Origin: Celeribacter naphthalenivorans | GTDB taxonomy: Bacteria > Pseudomonadota > Alphaproteobacteria > Rhodobacterales > Rhodobacteraceae | Direction of reading: 5' to 3' | Assembly (NCBI RefSeq): GCF_020524585.1 | Contig: NZ_JAIVLK010000003.1 | Span: 62,001 to 126,000, forward strand | DNA length: 64,000 nucleotides | Part shown: piece after piece, positions 9,528-18,371 of the stretch | Position numbering within the stretch: position 1 is the stretch's first letter | Layout: every line of letters starts with the position of its first letter | Notes under the pieces: generated by a model | Told to the model about the DNA's origin: nothing | The model's database searches: none | What the model saw: only the letters and a program-made list of their open reading frames with translations | Made by a program: the position numbers and the translations under genes

Positions 9528-10112
9528 TCAGCGCAGCGACGCCGTCAGCGCGTCGATGTTGCCACCGGCCTTGTCGAGCATGGCACCGATCTCGGCACGT
9601 TCGGATTTCAGCAAAGAAATCCCTTCGATCTGCAGGTCGATGAACTTGCCCGCCTTGTCATGCACGATGAAAGAGATCGCAAACGGCGGCTCGCCCCGCA
9701 GAATCGCGGTGCAGCGCACGTCATAGACCGAATTGACCTGTTGCGTGCTGTTGACCTCGACCTTGCCGCCGATGAATTCGCGAAAGCGCGAACCGTATTT
9801 GCGGGCGACATAGGTCTGGAACGCTTTGGTGAAGGCGTTGAGCTGTGCCGACGAGGCAGAACGCGCGGGCGGCCCAAGCACCGAACGCGCGATGTTCGGC
9901 ATATCGGCATACCGCGTCAGAACACGTTCGAAATCGACATACATCGCGGCTTCGGATTTGCCCGAATTGATGATGGCGTTGATGTCATTCACCGCTTTGC
10001 CGATCAGCGCCTCTGCCTGAGACGCGGAAAAGGCCAGCGCGGCCTGCGGCAAGATCAGAGTTGCGCCCAGAGCGGCGAGAACCGACCGGCGCGAAAAAGC
10101 GAAATCACTCAT
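9528..10112 (-). CDS. mlaC: MlaC-family periplasmic phospholipid-binding protein
   Basis: A soluble periplasmic carrier that shuttles phospholipid between the outer-membrane MlaA complex and the inner-membrane MlaFEDB transporter. The 194-residue protein starts MSDFAFSRRSVLAALGAT, a signal peptide with a twin-arginine-like SRRSVL motif. The mature domain shows the family features RYADMPNIARSVLG, KAFQTYVARKYGSRF and SFIVHDKAGKFIDLQIEG. It overlaps the end of mlaA by 8 bases (ATGAGTGA), implying translational coupling. The transporter genes mlaFED are not in the window. The longer open frame upstream overlaps mlaA and was rejected as the start. Confidence 0.9.
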   Translation of the reverse strand: MSDFAFSRRSVLAALGATLILPQAALAFSASQAEALIGKAVNDINAIINSGKSEAAMYVDFERVLTRYADMPNIARSVLGPPARSASSAQLNAFTKAFQTYVARKYGSRFREFIGGKVEVNSTQQVNSVYDVRCTAILRGEPPFAISFIVHDKAGKFIDLQIEGISLLKSERAEIGAMLDKAGGNIDALTASLR

Positions 10113-10881
10113 AGAAGTCCTCGTAAATATCATAGGGGGCTGCGCCCTGACCCGCGGCCTCACCATTCCCCGTGGCAATCGGTGTTCCCAATTCAAAGCG
10201 ACGGTTGTCGAGATAGGTCAAACGCATCTGGGCATAGCTGTCGGCACTGTCGTAAATCACAGATTCATAGAGATCGGAGTAACGATACCGTGTGTCCGCA
10301 AGGTCGGCAACTTTCAGCCCGGTCTTGTAGCTTTTCTCGGGGTTGCCCAAGAGGTTGCCGACGGGATCGAGTGCAATATCGACCAAAAGTCCGATGGAAT
10401 CGCGCTCCGTCGAGGGGCCATAAAGCGGCAGGACGACATAGGCACCTTCGCCGACACCCCAGGCGTGAAGCGTCTCGCCAAAATCGGCATCCCGCTCTTC
10501 GAGCCCCATCTCGGTCGCCGGATCGAAAAGCCCACCGATCCCAACCGTGGCGTTCACCGCGAAACGCGCCGTGTTGTGCAGCGCATCGCCAAGGCGGAAC
10601 TGCAACACGTCGTTCACCACTGTGCCGGGGATGCCCAGCGTGTCGGAGACATTGGAAAAGCCTTTGCGCAGCGGATCGGGCACCACCGTGCCATAGGCCG
10701 TCGACACCGGCTTGATCACCGCCTTGTCGAGCGCAATGTTGGTGTCATGCCAGCCGCGGTTCACCTCCTCATAAGGATCGGCAATCCCGTCCGGTCCCGG
10801 CGTGGCGCATCCCGCCAAAAGGGCAAGCCCCGAAACAGCGGCAAGGGCGGGCAGACCCCGCACAGAGAAAGATGAAAACAT
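10105..10881 (-). CDS. mlaA: MlaA (VacJ) family outer-membrane lipoprotein
   Basis: Removes misplaced phospholipids from the outer leaflet of the outer membrane. The 258-residue lipoprotein starts MFSSFSVRGLPAL and has the lipobox LLAGC with acylated Cys25. The family core follows: DPYEEVNRGWHDTN, then PDPLRKGFSNVSDTLG, GDALHNTARFAVNATVGIGGLFDPATEMGL, and GVGEGAYVVLPLYGPS. The chosen ATG begins the lipoprotein signal; 39 upstream codons are open but non-family. It is the first gene of a two-gene mlaA-mlaC operon on the minus strand. Confidence 0.93.
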   Translation of the reverse strand: MFSSFSVRGLPALAAVSGLALLAGCATPGPDGIADPYEEVNRGWHDTNIALDKAVIKPVSTAYGTVVPDPLRKGFSNVSDTLGIPGTVVNDVLQFRLGDALHNTARFAVNATVGIGGLFDPATEMGLEERDADFGETLHAWGVGEGAYVVLPLYGPSTERDSIGLLVDIALDPVGNLLGNPEKSYKTGLKVADLADTRYRYSDLYESVIYDSADSYAQMRLTYLDNRRFELGTPIATGNGEAAGQGAAPYDIYEDFYE

Positions 10882-11107
10882 GGCAGCAGACCTTCGGGCT
10901 AAGGCATCAAGGCAAATCGGGCAGACCAGGTGACAGGCGTCATCCCCATGGCTATACCGCGAGATAGTATCCCTGAAACGGAAGCCCAATATTAACACAC
11001 ACTCTGATATCTATCCTGTGACATTGTTTCAACAGATCACCTGTGGTTCACGCCATATGCGACAGGCAAATCTGCCATATCAGAGAAGACCGAGCTAAGA
11101 CATCGAC

Positions 11108-12847
11108 ATGACTCAGGAAGACATCCGCCTCGGCCAGAGAGAGCTTTCCAGCGTACGTCGCGAATCGCGCGGCCTATTTTGGATGTCTGGGGTATTCTCC
11201 ATATGTATCAATATGTTAATGCTCACCGGCCCGCTTTTCATGTTGCAGGTTTACGACCGCGTTCTGGGCTCCGGCTCAGAGGCGACGCTGCTCGCGCTGT
11301 TTTCCATCGTCGCGTTTCTCTATCTGATGATGGGGCTTCTGGATGGCACACGTGCGCACATCCTATCGCGCGTTGCTGCACGGTTTCAAAGCCGCTTAGA
11401 GACCCGCGTGTTTCACGCCACCATGGCGCAGGCGGCCCATAATCCGCGCGAAAGCCGCAAAATCCGCGGCATGGACAATCTCACCGCGATTCGTCGTTTT
11501 TTCGGCTCCCCGGCATTGGCCGCGCTCTTCGATCTGCCCTTCACGCCGTTGTTTCTCTTTGGGATCAGCCTGTTTCATCCCTATCTCGGCCTTTTGGCTG
11601 TCGGCGGCGGCGCCGTCCTCGTGGGGGTCGCGCTGTGGCATCGTTCTGCGGCGAAATCGATGCAAGACGCCGTGATCCGCGCCGAAAGCGAGGCCGCTCA
11701 AACCGCCAGCCGGATGACCACCGCCGCCGAGGCATTGGCCGCGTTGGGCATGAAAGAGGCCGCCTATCGCCGCTGGCTGAAAGCGCGGGAAACCGCCCTG
11801 GCGACATCCGTGGCGAGCGAGGACACCACCCATGGCTTCACCGCCGCCTCCCGCGCGCTTCGGTTGTTCTTGCAATCCGCGATGCTGGCGCTTGGGGCCT
11901 GGCTAGTGCTGGAGCGTCAGATCAGCCCAGGCGCCATGATCGCAAGCTCCATCCTGCTTGGACGCGCGCTTCAGCCCGTCGATCTTTTGATCGGGCAATG
12001 GAACCTGTTGCAGCATGCCCAACGTGGCTGGGGCGATCTGGCCGAATTGCTGGGCAAAAACCCCGCCGATGTCATCCGCACCGAATTGCCGCGCCCCACG
12101 GCCGCGTTGACGGTGCAACAGGTCTCTGTAGTGCCCCCGGGTCAGCAACAAGCCTCTTTGCGGATGATCAGTTTCGATCTGGCGCCGGGCGAAGCCTTGG
12201 GCGTGATTGGGCCGTCTGGCGCGGGCAAATCCACGCTGGCACGCGCTCTGACCGGGGTTTGGGCGCCGTCCAGTGGCGCGATCCGGCTGGATGGTGCGAA
12301 ACTGGAGCATTACGCCAGCGAAGCGCTTGGCAGCTACATCGGCTACCTGCCGCAACAGGTGCAGCTTTTCGACGGCACCATTGCCGAGAATATCGCCAAG
12401 TTGGCGCTCAGCCCCGATGCGGAAGCGGTGATTACCGCCGCGAAAAAGGCCGATGCGCATGATCTGATCCTGTCGCTGCCCGACGGCTATGACACGCCTG
12501 TCGCCTCCGCGGGCGGGCTGTTGTCCGGTGGGCAATTGCAGCGGATCGGCTTGGCGCGGGCGTTTTACGGCAATCCGGTGATCGTCATTCTCGATGAGCC
12601 GAACTCTAATTTGGACAACGCGGGTTCCCTCGCCCTGAACGCCGCAATCCGGCGTCACAAGGCCGAAGGTGGCGCGGTGTTGATCATGGCGCATCGGCCC
12701 TCCGCCATTCAGGAATGTGAAAAGCTTCTGGTGCTGGACGGCGGGCTGCGACGCGCCTTTGGGCCGCGCGATCAGGTGCTGGGCGAGATGGTCAAGAATT
12801 CCAAGGACATCCTGCGCAAGGACGCGGGTCAGGGGGGCATCCAATGA
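11108..12847 (+). CDS. prtD: type I secretion system permease/ATPase (PrtD family)
   Basis: Inner-membrane ABC exporter that drives one-step secretion of C-terminal-signal substrates such as RTX proteins. The 579-residue half-transporter has an ABC transmembrane domain (helices at about 27-75, 140-190 and 255-285) and a nucleotide-binding domain. The latter contains Walker A GPSGAGKST (Lys374), Q-loop YLPQQVQLF, signature LSGGQLQRIGLARAF, Walker B VIVILDEP and the H-loop in LIMAHRP. There is no N-terminal C39 peptidase domain, which fits the PrtD subfamily. Its stop overlaps the adaptor gene start (ATGA). No RTX substrate or TolC gene lies nearby. Confidence 0.93.
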   Translation: MTQEDIRLGQRELSSVRRESRGLFWMSGVFSICINMLMLTGPLFMLQVYDRVLGSGSEATLLALFSIVAFLYLMMGLLDGTRAHILSRVAARFQSRLETRVFHATMAQAAHNPRESRKIRGMDNLTAIRRFFGSPALAALFDLPFTPLFLFGISLFHPYLGLLAVGGGAVLVGVALWHRSAAKSMQDAVIRAESEAAQTASRMTTAAEALAALGMKEAAYRRWLKARETALATSVASEDTTHGFTAASRALRLFLQSAMLALGAWLVLERQISPGAMIASSILLGRALQPVDLLIGQWNLLQHAQRGWGDLAELLGKNPADVIRTELPRPTAALTVQQVSVVPPGQQQASLRMISFDLAPGEALGVIGPSGAGKSTLARALTGVWAPSSGAIRLDGAKLEHYASEALGSYIGYLPQQVQLFDGTIAENIAKLALSPDAEAVITAAKKADAHDLILSLPDGYDTPVASAGGLLSGGQLQRIGLARAFYGNPVIVILDEPNSNLDNAGSLALNAAIRRHKAEGGAVLIMAHRPSAIQECEKLLVLDGGLRRAFGPRDQVLGEMVKNSKDILRKDAGQGGIQ

Positions 12848-14157
12848 CCGCACATGCCCAAGAGACCGCATGGTCCGCGCGCCGGGCGATCTGGTTCGGA
12901 CTGACCTGTATGGCGCTTTTGTTCGGCGGCTTTGGCGGCTGGGCGATATTCGCAAGCATCGACGGCGCGGTGGTGGCCACCGGTCAACTTCAGGTCGAAC
13001 AGAACCGTCAGGCCGTCGCCCATCGCGATGGCGGCGAAGTGGCCGCCGTACATGTCAGCGAAGGTGCGATGGTCGAAAAAGGGGCTTTGTTGATCGAATT
13101 GTCGTCGGAGGATTACCTCAACGAAATCTCGCTTCAGGAAACCCAGCTTTTCGAACTTCTCGCCCGCGTCGCCAGACTTGAGGCAGAGCGCGACGGCGCG
13201 CCGACCATCACGCTTGCGCAAGAGTTGATCGACCGCATGGCCGAAGACCCGCAGGTCGCACGCTCTGTGGCCGGTCAAAAAGACCTGTTCCAAGCGCGTC
13301 AGGACACGGCCAAAGCCGAGATCGAACAACTCAATAAACAACGCAGCCAGATCGAGGTTCAGATCGAAGGCCTCGCGACGCAAAAATCCGCGCTCTCCGA
13401 GCAATTGTCGCTGATCGAAGAGGACCTCGCGGCGCAAACCGAATTGCTTGAACGCGGACTGACCCAGCAAAGCCGCGTCATCGGCATTCGCCGCGACGCC
13501 GTGCAATATGCGGCCGAGATCGGACGGCTTGAAACCGCAGAGGCGCAGGCGCAGGTGCAGATCACGGAGATCGAGCTGAACATCCTCAAGGCCAGCAGCG
13601 ACCGCCGCGAATCCGCCATCACCGAGCTGCGCGACATTCAAGCCAGCGTCAGCCGTCTGCGCGAACAAATTTCGGGCCTGCAGGCACGTCTGGCGCGCCT
13701 CGACATTCGCGCGCCGGTGGCGGGCGTGGTCTATGGCCTCTCGGTGTTCGGCCCCGGTGCGGTGATCCCTCCCGCACAGCCCGCGCTCTACATCGTGCCC
13801 CAAGACCGCCCGCTCATCATCATGGCGCGGGTCAGCCCGACCCATGTCGATCAGGTCTACCCCGGCCAACCCGTGCGCCTGCGGTTCACGACCTTTGACC
13901 GACGCACCACACCCGAGCTCGAAGGTCAGGTGATGCGCGTCTCCGCCGATGCCTTTGTCGACGAGGCGACCGGCGCGAGCTATTATCGCGCCGACATCCA
14001 CCTCCCCGAAGCACAGCGCGCGCGTCTGCCTGAGGGGACCGTTCTCATCCCCGGCATGCCGGTCGAAGCCTATATGTCCACGGGTGAACGCTCGCCCTTG
14101 GCCTATCTGACAAAACCCCTTACGGATTATTTCACCCGCGCCTTCCGCGAGAAATAA
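12844..14157 (+). CDS. prtE: HlyD-family type I secretion periplasmic adaptor
   Basis: Membrane-fusion protein linking the ABC exporter to an outer-membrane TolC channel. The 437-residue protein has one N-terminal transmembrane helix (about 14-37, IWFGLTCMALLFGGFGGWAIF region), a lipoyl-type half (AHRDGGEVAAVHVSEGAMV), and a long alpha-helical coiled-coil hairpin (about 90-290) rich in Gln/Glu/Leu. It then has the second lipoyl half (RLDIRAPVAGVVYGLSVFGPGAVI) and a beta-barrel region. The signature AEAYMSTGERSPLAYLTKPL-type tail (VEAYMSTGERSPLAYL here) is typical of HlyD/PrtE. It overlaps the ATPase gene by 4 bases. Confidence 0.92.
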   Translation: MTAHAQETAWSARRAIWFGLTCMALLFGGFGGWAIFASIDGAVVATGQLQVEQNRQAVAHRDGGEVAAVHVSEGAMVEKGALLIELSSEDYLNEISLQETQLFELLARVARLEAERDGAPTITLAQELIDRMAEDPQVARSVAGQKDLFQARQDTAKAEIEQLNKQRSQIEVQIEGLATQKSALSEQLSLIEEDLAAQTELLERGLTQQSRVIGIRRDAVQYAAEIGRLETAEAQAQVQITEIELNILKASSDRRESAITELRDIQASVSRLREQISGLQARLARLDIRAPVAGVVYGLSVFGPGAVIPPAQPALYIVPQDRPLIIMARVSPTHVDQVYPGQPVRLRFTTFDRRTTPELEGQVMRVSADAFVDEATGASYYRADIHLPEAQRARLPEGTVLIPGMPVEAYMSTGERSPLAYLTKPLTDYFTRAFREK

Positions 14158-14182
14158 CGCCATACGACAAAGGACCCTCCCC

Positions 14183-14641
14183 ATGGATCTCTCTGCAAAA
14201 CTCTCCGAGCTTGGCCTCACCCTGCCCGCCGCCCCTGCGCCCGCGGCCAACTACGTGCCCTATGTGATCAGTGGCAATCAGCTCTTTATTTCCGGGCAAA
14301 TCTCCAACGGTCCCGATGGGCTGATCTGTGGCAAACTGGGCGCGGATCTGACCACGGAAGCGGGCGCGCAGGCCGCGCAAAGCTGTGCGCTGGCGCTTCT
14401 GGCCCAAGCCAACGCCGCCGTGGAGGGCGATTTTTCCAAGGTGAAACGTCTTGTGAAACTCGTAGGTTTCGTCAATTCGACCGCAGAGTTCACCGAACAA
14501 CCCAAAGTGGTCAACGGCGCCTCTGACCTGATGGTCGAGGTGATGGGCGACATGGGCCGTCACGCCCGCTCCGCCGTCTCCGCCGCCAGCCTGCCGCTGG
14601 GCGTCGCGGTCGAGATCGAAGCGATTTTCGAGCTCGCCTGA
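14183..14641 (+). CDS. RidA-family protein (YjgF/YER057c/UK114)
   Basis: Members of this trimeric family deaminate reactive enamine/imine intermediates released by PLP enzymes. The 152-residue form belongs to the longer alphaproteobacterial subgroup, with NYVPYVISGNQLFISGQI at the N-terminus, LVGFVNSTAEFTEQPKVVNGAS in the middle and GVAVEIEAIFELA at the end. The catalytic Arg of archetypal RidA is replaced in this region by HARSAV (Arg present), so activity is plausible. A ribosome site AAGGACC precedes the start. Its stop overlaps the next start (TGATG), so it is coupled to the phosphodiesterase gene. Confidence 0.88.
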   Translation: MDLSAKLSELGLTLPAAPAPAANYVPYVISGNQLFISGQISNGPDGLICGKLGADLTTEAGAQAAQSCALALLAQANAAVEGDFSKVKRLVKLVGFVNSTAEFTEQPKVVNGASDLMVEVMGDMGRHARSAVSAASLPLGVAVEIEAIFELA

Positions 14642-15399
14642 TGCCCACTCTGCCAGAGGCCTTTTTAAAGGCGCCCATTGCGCATCGTGCCTTGCACGAT
14701 GACAATATCGCCCGCGCCGAGAACAACATCGCCGCCATTGATGCGGCGATCGCGCGGGGGTTTGGCATCGAGATCGACCTGCAACTGTCCTCGGACGGGG
14801 TGGCGATGGTGTTTCACGACTATGCGCTCAATCGCCTGACCGAGGGCCACGGCGCCTTTGCGCTCCAAAGCTCCGAGGCCCTGTCTACGCTTCGGTTCAA
14901 AACCGGCGAGGTCGGGGTGCCGACGCTCAAACAGGTGCTGGATCACGTCGCGGGGCGCGTGCCCCTGTTGATCGAGGTGAAGGATCAGGACGGCGCGATG
15001 GGCCCCAGTGTCGGCACCTTGGAAGTGGCTGCCGCCAAAGTGCTTGAGGGCTATGATGGCCCTGTCGCGCTCATGTCCTTCAACCCGCATTCGGTCGCGG
15101 TTCTGGCGGAGCTGTGCCCCCATCTGCCGCGCGGCATCACCACCGCGAATTGGGAGGACGAGGGCGCGAAACTCATCCCCGCCGACCGCCGCGAAACTTT
15201 GGGGCTCATCGAGGATTATGATCGCGTCGGCGCGTCTTTCATCAGTCACCAGTGGTCGAACCTCGACGCGCCTCGGGTCGCTGAACTGAAAGAGGCGGGT
15301 GCACATATTCTGTGCTGGACGATCCGAAACCCGGAAGACGAGGCGGAGGCACGCAAGATTGCGGAAAATATCACCTTTGAAGGCTACCTGCCGACTTGA
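14641..15399 (+). CDS. glycerophosphodiester phosphodiesterase family protein
   Basis: A 252-residue TIM-barrel phosphodiesterase that would hydrolyse glycerophosphodiesters to sn-glycerol 3-phosphate and an alcohol. The family landmarks are a shortened AHRAL start where most members have HRG, the metal-site GIEIDLQLSSDGVAMVFHD, PTLKQVLDHV, PLLIEVKD, and FISHQWSNLDAP near the end. There is no signal peptide, so it is the cytoplasmic UgpQ-like type. The usual PENT after HRG reads AENN here, a mild deviation. It is coupled to the RidA gene upstream. Confidence 0.88.
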   Translation: MPTLPEAFLKAPIAHRALHDDNIARAENNIAAIDAAIARGFGIEIDLQLSSDGVAMVFHDYALNRLTEGHGAFALQSSEALSTLRFKTGEVGVPTLKQVLDHVAGRVPLLIEVKDQDGAMGPSVGTLEVAAAKVLEGYDGPVALMSFNPHSVAVLAELCPHLPRGITTANWEDEGAKLIPADRRETLGLIEDYDRVGASFISHQWSNLDAPRVAELKEAGAHILCWTIRNPEDEAEARKIAENITFEGYLPT

Positions 15400-15451
15400 C
15401 GCCAAGACCCTGCGTGCCAGTTTCTAACCAGACGTCGCGCGCAGGACCTTT

Positions 15452-16630
15452 ATGACCGACCAGATCGAGATCAGCCTGATGAACAGCCTCGGTGCGATTG
15501 CGCCGGAGGACTGGGATGCTTGTGCTGCTCCCGGAGTTGGACGGCCTGACGATCCCTTTGTGACGCATCGGTTCCTGATGGCTTTGGAAAATTCCGGCTC
15601 GGTCGGTCCCGGCACGGGCTGGCAGCCCAGCTATCTCGTGGCGCGCGCAGGTGATCAGGCGATCGCCGTCGCGCCGATGTATGCCAAGGGCCATAGCCAG
15701 GGCGAATATGTTTTCGACCACGGCTGGGCCGATGCCTATGAGCGCGCGGGCGGGCGATACTATCCGAAACTCCAGATCGCGGTACCGTTTACGCCCGTGA
15801 CAGGCCGCAGGCTTTTGACCCGCCCGGGGTTCGAAGACATCGGCAAGGCCGCATTGGTTCAAGGTGCGGTTGAGGTGGCGGATCAGAACACGCTGTCGTC
15901 TCTGCATCTGACATTTTGCACCGAAGACGAAGTGGCCGCAGGCGAGACCATGGGGCTTTTGCACCGCACCGGGCAACAGTTTCATTGGGACAACGCGGGC
16001 TACGCCAGCTTTGACGATTTTCTCGCTGCGCTGTCGTCGCGCAAACGCAAAAATATTCGCAAAGAGCGCGCTCAGGCACAGGGGTTTGGTGGCGAGATCG
16101 TTACGCTCACGGGCAAGGACATCCAGCCCGAACATTGGGACGCCTTTTGGCAATTCTATCAGGACACCGGCAGTCGCAAATGGGGCTCGCCCTACCTGAC
16201 GCGGGCGTTCTTCGATGAGCTGCATGAGACCATGCGCGACGACGTTTTGTTGGTGCTGGCACAGATCGACGGGGTGCCGATTGCCGGCGCGTTGAATTTC
16301 ATCGGGCGGGATCGATTGTTCGGGCGCTATTGGGGCTGCACTGAATATCACCCGAGTCTGCATTTCGAGATTTGCTACTATCAGGCCATCGACTACGCCA
16401 TCGCCCACGGCCTCAAACGGGTCGAGGCGGGCGCGCAGGGCGAGCACAAGCTGGCACGCGGCTATATGCCCAACACGACGCATTCGCTGCACTGGATGCG
16501 CGATCCGGGCTTTGCCCGCGCCGTGGCCGAGTACCTTGAGGCCGAACGCGCTGCCGTGGCCGAAGAGGTTGAGGTGCTCACCTCATATGGCCCGTTCAAA
16601 TCCACGCCCGAGGAGGACGATCATGACTGA
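15452..16630 (+). CDS. FemAB-like / DUF482 N-acyltransferase family protein
   Basis: A 392-residue protein of the GNAT-fold group often annotated as 'peptidoglycan biosynthesis protein' or DUF482 (PF04339-like). Recognisable segments are the [12 protein letters not shown] start, [47 protein letters not shown], and [19 protein letters not shown] followed by [15 protein letters not shown]. The fold is related to FemX aminoacyl transferases, but the true substrate in Gram-negatives is unknown. An AGGA ribosome site precedes 15452. The stop is overlapped by the dehydratase gene (ATGACTGA). Confidence 0.85.
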   Translation: MTDQIEISLMNSLGAIAPEDWDACAAPGVGRPDDPFVTHRFLMALENSGSVGPGTGWQPSYLVARAGDQAIAVAPMYAKGHSQGEYVFDHGWADAYERAGGRYYPKLQIAVPFTPVTGRRLLTRPGFEDIGKAALVQGAVEVADQNTLSSLHLTFCTEDEVAAGETMGLLHRTGQQFHWDNAGYASFDDFLAALSSRKRKNIRKERAQAQGFGGEIVTLTGKDIQPEHWDAFWQFYQDTGSRKWGSPYLTRAFFDELHETMRDDVLLVLAQIDGVPIAGALNFIGRDRLFGRYWGCTEYHPSLHFEICYYQAIDYAIAHGLKRVEAGAQGEHKLARGYMPNTTHSLHWMRDPGFARAVAEYLEAERAAVAEEVEVLTSYGPFKSTPEEDDHD

Positions 16631-16925
16631 GATATTGCAAGGCACCGCCCGGACCGGGGCCCTCACGCCATTACTGACACGCGGCTGGACCGAGACAGCC
16701 GATGGCAAGAGTATCGAGAAACGCTTTGAGTTTCGGAATTTCAACGAGGCCTTCGGGTTTATGACTCGGGTTGCACTTTGGGCCGAGAAACGCGATCACC
16801 ACCCCGACTGGCGCAATGTCTACCGCACGGTCGAAGTGACGCTTTCGACCCATGATGCCGGTGGGCTGACCCAGAAAGACATAAATTTGGCAGAAAAAAT
16901 GGACGAGGCCGCCGCACATGTTTGA
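16623..16925 (+). CDS. phhB: pterin-4a-carbinolamine dehydratase
   Basis: Dehydrates 4a-hydroxy-tetrahydropterin, recycling the cofactor of aromatic amino acid hydroxylases. The 100-residue protein matches the family size and carries the catalytic signature [20 protein letters not shown], with two adjacent His, followed by [12 protein letters not shown]. Its start overlaps the preceding stop by 8 bases and its own stop overlaps the mechanosensitive channel start by 8 bases (ATGTTTGA), so three genes are translationally linked. No phenylalanine hydroxylase is in the window; a moonlighting or salvage role is possible. Confidence 0.93.
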   Translation: MTEILQGTARTGALTPLLTRGWTETADGKSIEKRFEFRNFNEAFGFMTRVALWAEKRDHHPDWRNVYRTVEVTLSTHDAGGLTQKDINLAEKMDEAAAHV

Positions 16926-17766
16926 ACAAATCCTGAATTACGAAATCTACAACGGCCAGACCGTCGGGGACTATCTGTCTCTCGAATTTCTGGCGGGCAT
17001 TGCCGGGTCGATTTTGGGCGCGCTGATCCTTCTGATTGTCGGGATGATGATCTCCGGCTGGGTCGGTCGTCGCATCCGCGCCATCAGTGCGCGTTACAAA
17101 AGCCTCGACGACACGCTGTTCAACTTCCTCGCCAATATCGCCCGCTATGCGATCCTCGCGTTCACGATCCTGATCATCCTCAACACCTTCGGCATTCAGA
17201 CCACCTCGATCGTCGCCGTCATCGGTGCCGCCGGTCTTGCCATTGGCCTGGCTTTGCAAGGCACGCTGTCGAATGTCGCGGCGGGCGTCATGATCATCCT
17301 CTTTCGCCCCTTCAAGAACGGTGATTTCGTTGAGGTGTCCGGCAAGATGGGCACCGTGAAAGACATTTCGCTCAACTTCACCGAACTGGCCGACCTGTCA
17401 AATGTGCAGGTCATCGTGCCGAACTCGCAGGTTTGGGGCAATATCATCACCAATTTCTCGACCAACCAGACGCGGCGCGCCGAGTGGACCTTTGGCGTGG
17501 GCTATGGAGCGAACCTGAAGACCGCCGAAGAGGTGATCCGCAAAACGATCCTGTCGGACCCGCGCGCGCTCAAGGAGCCGGAGCCCTTCATTCAGGTCAA
17601 CAATCTCGGCGATTTCTCTGTCGATTTTCTGGTCCGGGTTTGGGTCAAATCCAGCGACTTTTTCCAGTTTCAGGCCGACATGAAACGTCAGGTCAAAGAG
17701 GCACTGGATGAGGCCGGGGTGGATATTCCTTTTCCGACGCGCACGTTGCTCAACGCGGCCGAGTAA
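16918..17766 (+). CDS. mscS: small-conductance mechanosensitive channel (MscS family)
   Basis: Inner-membrane channel that opens under membrane tension to release osmolytes. The 282-residue protein has the compact MscS plan: three transmembrane helices (about 25-50, 70-92, 95-128), with the pore-lining TM3 in [24 protein letters not shown] (residues about 108-131). This is followed by the beta domain starting [11 protein letters not shown] and a mixed alpha/beta C-terminus. [20 protein letters not shown] and [15 protein letters not shown] are typical. It is the last gene of the FemAB-like/phhB/mscS run and is followed by a terminator. Confidence 0.93.
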   Translation: MFEQILNYEIYNGQTVGDYLSLEFLAGIAGSILGALILLIVGMMISGWVGRRIRAISARYKSLDDTLFNFLANIARYAILAFTILIILNTFGIQTTSIVAVIGAAGLAIGLALQGTLSNVAAGVMIILFRPFKNGDFVEVSGKMGTVKDISLNFTELADLSNVQVIVPNSQVWGNIITNFSTNQTRRAEWTFGVGYGANLKTAEEVIRKTILSDPRALKEPEPFIQVNNLGDFSVDFLVRVWVKSSDFFQFQADMKRQVKEALDEAGVDIPFPTRTLLNAAE

Positions 17767-17771
17767 AACGA

Positions 17772-17798
17772 AACGCCCGGGATCATCTCCCGGGCGTT
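17772..17798. terminator. terminator between mscS and the peroxiredoxin gene
   Basis: Perfect stem AACGCCCGGGA / TCCCGGGCGTT with loop TCATC. T-rich sequence follows on the plus strand (TCTGTTTTC), and the minus-strand side is TTTCGTTTTA. It serves both convergent genes. Confidence 0.87.
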
Positions 17799-17804
17799 CT
17801 GTTT

Positions 17805-18293
17805 TCAGATCTTTTCGACCAGAGATTCACCGGCAGAAATCGTGCATTCCCCCGGGCTGCTCTCGACTTCGAGCACCTTCACCACGCCGTCCTCGGCATA
17901 GAGCGCGAAGCGTTTCGAGCGGTTGATCAGCCCGGCAGGCGGTGCGGTGAAATCAAGACCCAGTGCTTTGATGAACGCGCCTTCAGCATCGCCCAGCATG
18001 GTGATCCCGGCAACGTCTGCGCCGGTGTCTTTACCCCATGCCCCCATCACGAAGGGATCGTTGACGGAGACGCAAATCACCTCATCCACGCCCTTCTCTT
18101 TGAACTTCGGCATGGTGCGAATGAAGCTCGGCACATGCGCCGTGGTGCAGACGCCCGTGTAGGCCCCCGGCAGGCCGAAAAGCACAACCTTGCGACCCTT
18201 GAATTTCTCGGCTAGCTCCACGGACGCGGGGCCTTCTGCCGTCATTTCAAGCACCGTGCCACCCGGCAGGCTGTCTCCTGTTGCAATCGTCAT
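17805..18293 (-). CDS. peroxiredoxin (Prx5/AhpE-like thiol peroxidase)
   Basis: Reduces hydrogen peroxide and organic peroxides. The 162-residue protein carries the Prx5-type active site PGAYTGVCTTAHVPSF with peroxidatic Cys49, plus VICVSVNDPFVMGAWGK and the C-terminal EVESSPGECTISAGE, whose Cys could be a resolving residue. There is no signal peptide, so it is cytoplasmic. The glutaredoxin domain found fused in some bacterial homologues is absent. It is monocistronic, with its promoter in the 78-base gap shared with the divergent ferredoxin reductase gene, which suggests possible joint redox control (inference). Confidence 0.93.
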   Translation of the reverse strand: MTIATGDSLPGGTVLEMTAEGPASVELAEKFKGRKVVLFGLPGAYTGVCTTAHVPSFIRTMPKFKEKGVDEVICVSVNDPFVMGAWGKDTGADVAGITMLGDAEGAFIKALGLDFTAPPAGLINRSKRFALYAEDGVVKVLEVESSPGECTISAGESLVEKI

Positions 18294-18371
18294 CTTTGTG
18301 ATCCTCTGTGCGTTGTCATTCTGTCTTTTGACGATATAGGGTCAGGGCGTTTCGCGACCAGAGGAAAGAGC

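Noticed and set aside
12829-14250. 473-codon minus-strand open frame
   Set aside because: Antisense to the HlyD-like adaptor, a well-supported gene.
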